From Selenomonas sp. (GTDB taxonomy: Bacteria; Bacillota; Negativicutes; Selenomonadales; Selenomonadaceae), in NCBI RefSeq assembly GCF_022771645.1, contig NZ_JALFCU010000074.1:1-8192 (forward strand): a DNA stretch of 8,192 nucleotides, in the 5' to 3' direction. The position numbers and the translations under genes are program-made. This document shows positions 1-4,995 of the stretch, piece by piece (the stretch's first letter is position 1; each line of letters begins with the position of its first letter). A model generated the notes under the pieces. That model was not told where the DNA came from, searched no databases, and saw only the letters and a program-made list of their open reading frames with translations.

Positions 1-209
1 AAGAGCTTCTCGACGCCCATGACGTCGGGCTTGTGTTCTTTGATGAGCGCGTCGAGCTCGTCATAAATCTTCATGAGGCGGTCTTCCATGCGCATGTCGG
101 GCGTCGTGAAGATCGAGCCGTACGCGCGCGGGATGAGGCGGCTGCCCTGCGTCTCGACGAAGCCGTAGCCGCAGATGGCTGTGCCGGGGTCGATGCCGAG
201 TGCGATCAT
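1..209 (-). CDS. ruvC: RuvC Holliday junction resolvase, N-terminal part (runs off the left edge)
   Basis: RuvC is the endonuclease that cuts Holliday junctions symmetrically in the RuvABC recombination-repair complex. Only the first 69 codons are in the window. They begin MIALGIDPGTAICGYGFVE, the RNase H-like first strand, with the catalytic aspartate at D7. They continue to the second acidic motif, GVEKL, with the catalytic glutamate at E67. The C-terminal acidic pair lies outside the window. The ATG is preceded by GGAGGA, with only 4 nt between GGAGG and the start, and no other start would keep D7. The gene follows yebC on the same strand, a common bacterial arrangement. An intrinsic terminator stands directly in front of its Shine-Dalgarno sequence. 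Identity is well supported by both motifs at the expected positions. Confidence 0.95.
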   Translation of the reverse strand, partial: MIALGIDPGTAICGYGFVETQGSRLIPRAYGSIFTTPDMRMEDRLMKIYDELDALIKEHKPDVMGVEKL

Positions 210-219
210 ATGTCCTCCG

Positions 220-259
220 AAAAAAAATCCGCAGGTACGAACTTATTCGCACCCGCGGA
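220..259 (-). terminator. Intrinsic terminator abutting the ruvC ribosome binding site
   Basis: In the minus-strand RNA, bases 259-246 pair with 241-228 as an uninterrupted 14-bp stem with two G-U pairs and a UAAG loop. Eight uridines follow immediately (227-220). This is a textbook Rho-independent terminator and would end yebC transcripts. The ruvC Shine-Dalgarno sequence begins one base after the U-tract, and no promoter can be seen between the two. The two pairs that are G-U in this RNA would be A-C mismatches in the plus-strand RNA, which fixes the orientation. Confidence 0.85.
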
Positions 260-279
260 AGCTGAGTTGTTCTCATTGA

Positions 280-352
280 TTTGACGTGCAGGGGACACCC
301 ACCACCGCTTCGCGGTCCCCCTCCCTCGGAGAGGGAGGCTAGGGGTGGTGGG
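280..352. repeat. REP-like hairpin repeat, copy A (downstream of yebC)
   Basis: The copy begins with TTTGACGTGCAGGGGAC (280-296), nearly identical to 1208-1224 in copy B. An outer 9-bp stem, CCCACCACC (298-306) with GGTGGTGGG (344-352), encloses two hairpins: CCGC-TTC-GCGG (305-315) and CCTCCCTC-GGA-GAGGGAGG. Bases 302-322 recur exactly, in inverted orientation, at 7841-7861. The element ends 2 bp short of the yebC stop codon, so it forms the 3' untranslated part of that mRNA. There is no open frame of interest in it. It may be a mobile or transcript-stabilising repeat; which is not decidable here. Confidence 0.75.
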
Positions 353-354
353 AT

Positions 355-1089
355 TTATTCTTCGTCGTCGATTTCGTAATTTGAATACACGTTCTGCACG
401 TCGTCGTTTTCTTCGAGCGCGTCGACGAGGGTCTGCATCTTTTCGGCGTCTTTGCCTTCGAGGTGAACGGTCGTGTCAGGGACCATCGTGACTTCGGCCG
501 AGGCCGTTTCGATGCCTTTTTCGCCGAGCGCCTGCTCGATGGCGTCGTACGCGTCCGGCTCGGCCGTGATCTCGAAGACGTCGCCTTCGGAGCTCATGTC
601 CTCCGCGCCGGCGTCGAGCACGATTTCCATCAGCGCGTCCTCGTCATCGAACGTCTCTTTCTCGACGACGAACACGGCCTTTTTCTTGAACATCCAAGCG
701 ACGCAGCCGTCCTGGCCGAGGTTGCCGCCATATTTGCTGAATAAATGGCGCACGTCGGCGGCCGTGCGGTTGCGGTTGTCCGTGAGGATGTCGAGCATGA
801 CGGCCGTGCCCGCAGGGCCGTAGCCCTCGTACATGAGCTCTTCGTAGTTGCCGCTCTCGCTGTTGCCGAGGCCTTTCTCGATGGCGCGCTTGATGTTGTC
901 CTTCGGGATGTTGTTCGACTTCGCCTTCGACAGCGCGAGCTTCAGGCGCATGTTGCCCGTCGGATCGGCGCCACCCATGCGGACGGCGATCGTGATCTCG
1001 CGGCCGATCTTCGTCGTGATCTTGCCGCGGATGGCGTCATTCGCGCCCTTCTTGCGTTTGATATTGGCCCACTTGGAATGTCCTGACAT
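355..1089 (-). CDS. yebC: YebC/PmpR family protein
   Basis: This is a cytoplasmic protein of the YebC/PmpR (TACO1) family. Members have been described as DNA-binding transcriptional regulators and, more recently, as translation factors acting on stalled ribosomes; the sequence does not say which applies here. The 244-aa length is typical. Family hallmarks are GHSKWANIKRKK at residues 3-14, PKDNIKRAIEKG at 62-73, YEGYGPAG at 87-94 and TDNRNRTAADVRHLFSKYGG at 103-122. The end is acidic (NYEIDDEE). The ATG start gives the canonical MSGHSKW terminus. GGAG lies 12 nt upstream of it, a rather long spacing. The gene has its own extended -10 promoter and is followed by copy A of the repeat family, then a terminator, then ruvC. 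Confidence 0.97.
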   Translation of the reverse strand: MSGHSKWANIKRKKGANDAIRGKITTKIGREITIAVRMGGADPTGNMRLKLALSKAKSNNIPKDNIKRAIEKGLGNSESGNYEELMYEGYGPAGTAVMLDILTDNRNRTAADVRHLFSKYGGNLGQDGCVAWMFKKKAVFVVEKETFDDEDALMEIVLDAGAEDMSSEGDVFEITAEPDAYDAIEQALGEKGIETASAEVTMVPDTTVHLEGKDAEKMQTLVDALEENDDVQNVYSNYEIDDEE

Positions 1090-1128
1090 GGTTTTGTATG
1101 TCTCCTTTTATAAACGATTATCTTCGAT

Positions 1129-1137
1129 ATTTTATCA
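1129..1137 (-). promoter_or_regulatory. Extended -10 promoter of yebC
   Basis: Read on the minus strand this is TGATAAAAT: a TGn extension plus TAAAAT, five of six matches to the consensus -10. No good -35 is visible at 17 bp, as is usual for extended -10 promoters. Transcription would begin near 1122, about 33 nt before the yebC start codon. It lies in the AT-rich gap between tyrS and yebC, so yebC (and any readthrough into ruvC) need not depend on tyrS transcription. Confidence 0.6.
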
Positions 1138-1207
1138 CAATCGTTGAAAATTTGCTAGGGGATGCAGGCATGCGCGCACCCGCGATTTGTTACGCTGTGC
1201 GAATTGT

Positions 1208-1277
1208 TTTGACGTACAGGGGACCCGCTCCTGGCGCTGCACTGCGTTCCGCGCCTGTCCTCTCCCTGAGGGAGAGG
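1208..1277. repeat. REP-like hairpin repeat, copy B (downstream of tyrS)
   Basis: The copy shares its left boundary with copy A (TTTGACGTACAGGGGAC at 1208-1224). It then carries GGCGC (1233-1237) facing GCGCC (1251-1255), and a near-perfect hairpin CCTCTCCCT-G-AGGGAGAGG at 1259-1277. The last arm ends 8 bp from the tyrS stop codon. The same CCTCTCCCT arm occurs at 7772-7780 in the large composite. No U-tract follows the hairpin on either strand, so it is not a classical terminator. Confidence 0.7.
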
Positions 1278-1285
1278 CATCGCCC

Positions 1286-2503
1286 TTAACCTTTGACAAT
1301 CTGATAGTGCTTCTTTTTTCCTTTACGAATGATGGCCTTATCATCCGTAGCGAAGTCCGCGTCTGTCAGCACGTACGCTTCGTCTGTGACTTTCGCGTCG
1401 TTGAGCGACAGGCCGTTCTGTTTCATGAGGCGGCGGCCTTCGCCCTTCGATGCGAAGACGCCTCCGCGCGTGAGGACGTCGAGGAGTTTTTCGCCCGGCT
1501 GCCCTGCCACTTTTGGCATGTCGTCCGCCGCGCCGCCCGCACCGCCGAACATCTTTTCCGCGCCGGCTTTCGCCTGCTTCGCGGCCTCTTCACCATGCAC
1601 GATCTTCGTGACTTCGTAGGCGAGGACGGCTTTCGACTCGTTGATGGCCGCGCCTTCGCGGCTTGCGAGCGCGCGGACCTCTTCCATCGGCAGGAACGTG
1701 AGGAGCGCGAGGCATTTTTCGACGTCGGCGTCGTCGACGTTGCGCCAGTACTGGTAGAACTCGTACGGGCTCGTCTTTTCCGCGTCGAGCCAGAGCGCGC
1801 CGCCGGCGGTCTTGCCCATCTTCTTGCCGTCGCTCTTCGTGAGGAGCTTGTTCGTCAGGCCGTAGACGGCCGTGCCGGTCTTGCGGCGGTTCAGCTCAAC
1901 ACCGGCGATGATGTTCGACCACTGGTCGTCGCCGCCCATCTCGAGCTTGCAGCCGTAGCGGCGGTTCAGCTCGTAGAAATCATACGCCTGCATGACCATG
2001 TAGTTGAACTCGAGGAACGTCAGGCCTTTCTCCCAGCGCTGCTTGTAGCACTCGGCCGCGAGCATGCGGTTGACCGTGAAGCACGCGCCGACCTCGCGCA
2101 GGATGTCGATGTAGTTCAGCTTCCTGAGCCAGTCGGCGTTGTTCGCCATGATCGCTTTGCCATCGGAAAAATCGATGAAGCGCGCGATCTGCTCCTTGAA
2201 GCAGTTGCAGTTGTGCTCGATCTGCTCGTCCGTCAGCATCTTGCGCATGTCCGTGCGGCCGGACGGGTCGCCGACCGTGCCCGTGCCGCCGCCGACGAGG
2301 CAGATGGGACGGTGGCCGGCGCGCTGCAGATGCGCCATGGCCATGAGCGCGATGAAATGCCCGGCATGGAGGCTGTCGGCCGTCGGGTCGAAGCCGATGT
2401 AGAACGAGACGCGCTCCTTCTCCAAAAGTTCGCGGAGTTCCGCTTCGTTCGTGCACTGCGCGACAAATCCGCGCTCGACTAAGGTGTCATATACGTTTGC
2501 CAA
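1286..2503 (-). CDS. tyrS: Tyrosyl-tRNA synthetase
   Basis: This class I aminoacyl-tRNA synthetase charges tRNA-Tyr with tyrosine in the cytoplasm. The Rossmann-fold catalytic domain occupies about residues 1-240. It shows YIGFDP at 35-40, the HIGH-type motif HAGH at 46-49, GGGTGTVGDPSGRT at 71-84, the tyrosine-pocket pattern YMVMQAYD at 168-175, GGDDQWSN at 190-197 and a KMSKS-type KMGKT at 228-232. An anticodon-recognition linker follows, then a C-terminal S4-like RNA-binding domain at about 340-400. The 405-aa length is normal. The start is TTG: the frame has no ATG until residue 54, inside the catalytic core, and GGAG lies 10 nt upstream. It has its own promoter, with no T-box leader. Identity is secure. 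Confidence 0.98.
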   Translation of the reverse strand: MANVYDTLVERGFVAQCTNEAELRELLEKERVSFYIGFDPTADSLHAGHFIALMAMAHLQRAGHRPICLVGGGTGTVGDPSGRTDMRKMLTDEQIEHNCNCFKEQIARFIDFSDGKAIMANNADWLRKLNYIDILREVGACFTVNRMLAAECYKQRWEKGLTFLEFNYMVMQAYDFYELNRRYGCKLEMGGDDQWSNIIAGVELNRRKTGTAVYGLTNKLLTKSDGKKMGKTAGGALWLDAEKTSPYEFYQYWRNVDDADVEKCLALLTFLPMEEVRALASREGAAINESKAVLAYEVTKIVHGEEAAKQAKAGAEKMFGGAGGAADDMPKVAGQPGEKLLDVLTRGGVFASKGEGRRLMKQNGLSLNDAKVTDEAYVLTDADFATDDKAIIRKGKKKHYQIVKG

Positions 2504-2520
2504 AGGAAAGTCGCTCCTTT
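2502..2520 (-). promoter_or_regulatory. tyrS ribosome binding site, able to pair with the start region
   Basis: The minus-strand AAAGGAG is the Shine-Dalgarno sequence that supports the TTG start at 2503. Its AAAGGA (2520-2515) is complementary to TCCTTT (2507-2502), which includes the first two bases of the start codon, with a 7-nt loop. The 6-bp stem would partly hide the initiation site. The pairing is seen directly; any regulatory effect is inferred. Confidence 0.45.
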
Positions 2521-2558
2521 TTGTGTGGGGTTAGAAAAAACAACGTTTGATGATTCAT

Positions 2559-2587
2559 GTTGTAACAACGGTTGCTAGACCTATCAA
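2559..2587 (-). promoter_or_regulatory. Promoter of tyrS with a palindrome over the -10
   Basis: On the minus strand there is a -35 TTGATA (2587-2582, five of six), a 17-bp spacer, and an extended -10 reading TG-T-TACAAC (hexamer 2564-2559). Initiation near 2552 would give a leader of about 48 nt. The -10 is part of an 11-bp perfect palindrome, GTTGTAACAAC (2559-2569), which could be an operator. A related AACAACGTTT lies at 2539-2548, against AACAACGGTT at 2564-2573. Confidence 0.6.
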
Positions 2588-2622
2588 TTACAGAAAGGGC
2601 TGTTGCTGTTAGATGCTGTCTC

Positions 2623-2670
2623 ATCTATTGCGAGCGTCACAATCACAGCACCTTCCCCCTAGGGGGAAGG
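2623..2670. repeat. REP-like hairpin repeat, copy C (between pbp1A and tyrS)
   Basis: It consists of the boundary motif ATCTATTGCGAGCGTCACAA (2623-2642), which recurs with one mismatch at 7743-7762, followed by the perfect 20-bp palindrome CCTTCCCCCTAGGGGGAAGG (2651-2670). A variant of the same hairpin is at 8006-8024. A separate small stem, CCGTTC/GAACGG (2685-2702), lies between it and the pbp1A stop. There is no U-tract, so termination of pbp1A here is possible but not shown. Confidence 0.75.
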
Positions 2671-2745
2671 CTTCTCGTTTCCATCCGTTCGCAACAGAAC
2701 GGTTCGTTCTTCTATTTCAACACGAAATTCTGTTACGCGCGTTTC

Positions 2746-4878
2746 TTACCGCCCTTTCGACACGCCGCCACCCGGTTCCGGTGCTGCGCTCGGTGCGGTC
2801 GCGGGCTGTGCGGGGGCTTGGGCGGGCGCTTGCTGGCCGCCTGCTGCGGATTGGGCGGCCGGTGAGGCCGACTGTGTGCCGTTTGCGCCCGTTGCGCCAT
2901 TCGCGCCGGTCTTGCCGTTTGTCTTGCCGTTCTTCTGGTCCTTCGCGCCCTTCTTGAGCTCGGACTTCTTGTCGTTTTCGAGCTCGCCGATGGCATCGGA
3001 TTTCGGCGCGCTGCTGCCGTCGAAGTTCTTCGCCGGCGTCGTGGCGAGCGCTTTCGTCATGAAGGCTTTCCAGATGACGGCCGGCGTCAGGCCGCCCGAC
3101 ATGCCGCCGAGCGACGTGTTGTTGTCGCTGCCGATCCAGACGCCTGCGACGAGGTCCGGCGTATAGCCGACGAACCACGCGTCGTGGTAGTCGCTCGTCG
3201 TGCCGGTCTTGCCGGCGGCCGGACGGCCGATATTCGCGCGCGTGCCCGTGCCTTTCTGGATGACGCCTTGGAGCATCGACGTGAGCTCAGCCGCGCTCTG
3301 CTCGCTGATGACGCTGCGCTGCTTCGGCTCGGCCTGCTCGAGCACTTTGCCGTTGCGGTCGAGGACCTTGACGACGCAGACGGGCTCGACGTGCACGCCC
3401 TTGTTCGCGAACGTGCCGTACGCGCTCGTGAGTTCCAAGGGCGTGACGCCTTTCGTCAGGCCGCCGAGCGCCGTCGCGAGGTTGCGGTCGTTCTGCGGGC
3501 CGTCGAGCACGAACGACGAGATGCCCATTTCCTGCGCGTAGTAGATCGGCTTGTCGATGCCGAGCTTCTGCGCGATCTTGACGGTCGGGACGTTCAGCGA
3601 CTGCTCGGCGACGTAGCGCAGCGTGACCTTGCCGTTGAACGTACGGTTGTAGTTCTGCGGCTCCCAGTCGCCGACTTTCATCGGGCTGTCGTCGATGACC
3701 GTCGACGGCGTGAATTTGTTCTCGAGAGCAGCTGCGAACACGAACGGCTTGAACGCCGAGCCCGGCTGGCGCTCCGCCATCGTCGCGCGGTTGAACTGGT
3801 CCGTGCCGCGCCCGCCGACCATGGCTTTGATGTAGCCGTTGTGCGGGTCGATGGCGACGAGCGCGCCCTGCGGCTGCTGCAGGCCGTTCGCGTCAACGCC
3901 GCCATTCGGCAGGTTCGTCATGGCCGCCTCAGCCGCTTTCTGCATGTCCATGTCGATGGTCGTGTAGATTTTCAGGCCTTCTTTGTAGACGGCGTCCGCG
4001 CCGTACTTGTCGATCATGAGCTGCGTCACGTAGTCGACGAAATACGACGCCTGCTTCTGCTCGTCCTTCGGCTTCGGCTTCACGAGCGTGACCTCGGCCT
4101 TCTTCGTCTTCGCGGCCTCGCTCGCCGTGATGTAGCCGTACTTCGCCATCTGGTCGAGCACGACGGATTTCCGTTCCTGCGCGGCCTGCATGTTATTCGT
4201 CGGCGAATAGTAGTTCGGGCTTTTCGGCAGGCCGGCGAGCATGGCGCACTCGTTGAGGTCGAGGTCTTCGACATTTTTGCCGAAATACGTCTGCGCCGCG
4301 GCCTGCACGCCGTACGCGCCCTGGCCGAAATAAATCTGGTTCAGATACAGCTCGAGGATTTCCTGCTTCGTGTACTGGCGCTCGAGCTGCAACGCGAGGA
4401 AGACCTCCTGGATCTTGCGCTTCAGCGTGCGGTCCTGCGTGAGGTACGCGTTCTTCGCGAGCTGCTGCGTGATCGTCGAGCCGCCTTCCGCGACGGTGCG
4501 GCCGCTGATGTTCGCGTAAATGGCGCGCGCGATGCCGCGCGGGTCGATGCCCATGTGGTCGTAAAAGCGGTTGTCCTCGACGGCGACGAACGCGTTCTGC
4601 AGGTTCTTCGGGACCTGCGCGATCTTCACGGGCTCGCGGTTCTCGTCCGCGTGGATGTTCGCGATCTCGTTGCCATTGATGTCATAGATGTGCGACGACG
4701 CCGGCGGCAGGATGTCGTGGGCGAGGTCGGGCTTCGTGTTCATGCTGGCCGTGAGGAAGCCGCAGCTGATGCCCGTCACCATGACGAGCAGGACGATGAG
4801 GAACCCGAGCGCGATGCGCTTCGCGTTGCCGGAGCTCTTCGGCTGAGGCGCACGGCTCGCAGGGGTACGTTTCTCCAT
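2746..4878 (-). CDS. Class A penicillin-binding protein (transglycosylase/transpeptidase, PBP1A type)
   Basis: This is a bifunctional peptidoglycan synthase anchored in the inner membrane: it polymerises glycan from lipid II and cross-links stem peptides. A basic cytoplasmic end (1-21) is followed by one transmembrane segment (about 22-45). The GT51 domain shows EDNRFYDHMG at 101-110 (catalytic E101), GGSTITQQ at 132-139, RKIQE at 154-158 and KQEILELYLN at 171-180. The transpeptidase domain shows SAFK (nucleophile S374), SLN at 427-429 and KTGT at 557-560. A low-complexity tail from about 622 is rich in Lys/Asn/Gly, then Ala/Pro/Gln. The ATG has GGAGG 13 nt upstream. It lies 117 bp downstream of mutS2 and has its own promoter. 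The gene could be called ponA or mrcA; the symbol is left open. Confidence 0.95.
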   Translation of the reverse strand: MEKRTPASRAPQPKSSGNAKRIALGFLIVLLVMVTGISCGFLTASMNTKPDLAHDILPPASSHIYDINGNEIANIHADENREPVKIAQVPKNLQNAFVAVEDNRFYDHMGIDPRGIARAIYANISGRTVAEGGSTITQQLAKNAYLTQDRTLKRKIQEVFLALQLERQYTKQEILELYLNQIYFGQGAYGVQAAAQTYFGKNVEDLDLNECAMLAGLPKSPNYYSPTNNMQAAQERKSVVLDQMAKYGYITASEAAKTKKAEVTLVKPKPKDEQKQASYFVDYVTQLMIDKYGADAVYKEGLKIYTTIDMDMQKAAEAAMTNLPNGGVDANGLQQPQGALVAIDPHNGYIKAMVGGRGTDQFNRATMAERQPGSAFKPFVFAAALENKFTPSTVIDDSPMKVGDWEPQNYNRTFNGKVTLRYVAEQSLNVPTVKIAQKLGIDKPIYYAQEMGISSFVLDGPQNDRNLATALGGLTKGVTPLELTSAYGTFANKGVHVEPVCVVKVLDRNGKVLEQAEPKQRSVISEQSAAELTSMLQGVIQKGTGTRANIGRPAAGKTGTTSDYHDAWFVGYTPDLVAGVWIGSDNNTSLGGMSGGLTPAVIWKAFMTKALATTPAKNFDGSSAPKSDAIGELENDKKSELKKGAKDQKNGKTNGKTGANGATGANGTQSASPAAQSAAGGQQAPAQAPAQPATAPSAAPEPGGGVSKGR

Positions 4879-4901
4879 GGTTTCTAGATTTCCTCCTTTG
4901 G

Positions 4902-4920
4902 GAGCGCAAAACGGGCGCTC
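4902..4920 (-). other. Small hairpin in the pbp1A leader
   Basis: In the pbp1A mRNA, GAGCGC (4920-4915) pairs with GCGCTC (4907-4902) around a 7-nt loop. It lies just before the Shine-Dalgarno AAAGGAGG (4899-4892). No U-tract follows, so it is not a terminator. It may influence mRNA stability or ribosome access; that is inference only. Confidence 0.35.
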
Positions 4921-4939
4921 TCAAACTACATACTGCTCT

Positions 4940-4968
4940 ATTCTAGCACGAAAGCAGGAAAGTGAAAA
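4940..4968 (-). promoter_or_regulatory. Promoter of pbp1A
   Basis: The minus strand shows TTTTCA (4968-4963, four of six to the -35), a 17-bp spacer and TAGAAT (4945-4940, five of six to the -10). TG-C directly precedes the hexamer, an extended -10. Initiation near 4933 gives a leader of about 55 nt. It lies inside the 117-bp gap after mutS2, so the PBP gene can be expressed independently of mutS2. Confidence 0.65.
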
Positions 4969-4995
4969 GGAGAAAACGCTGAGACGCGGCGCGCG

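Noticed and set aside
1140..1185. Terminator of tyrS downstream of copy B
   Set aside because: GGGTGC can face GCATCCC with a bulge, and AAATTTTC follows several bases later. The stem is short and the T-run weak and displaced.
2504..2745. T-box riboswitch before tyrS
   Set aside because: The conserved T-box sequence (AGGGTGGNACCGCG-like) was looked for on the minus strand and is absent.
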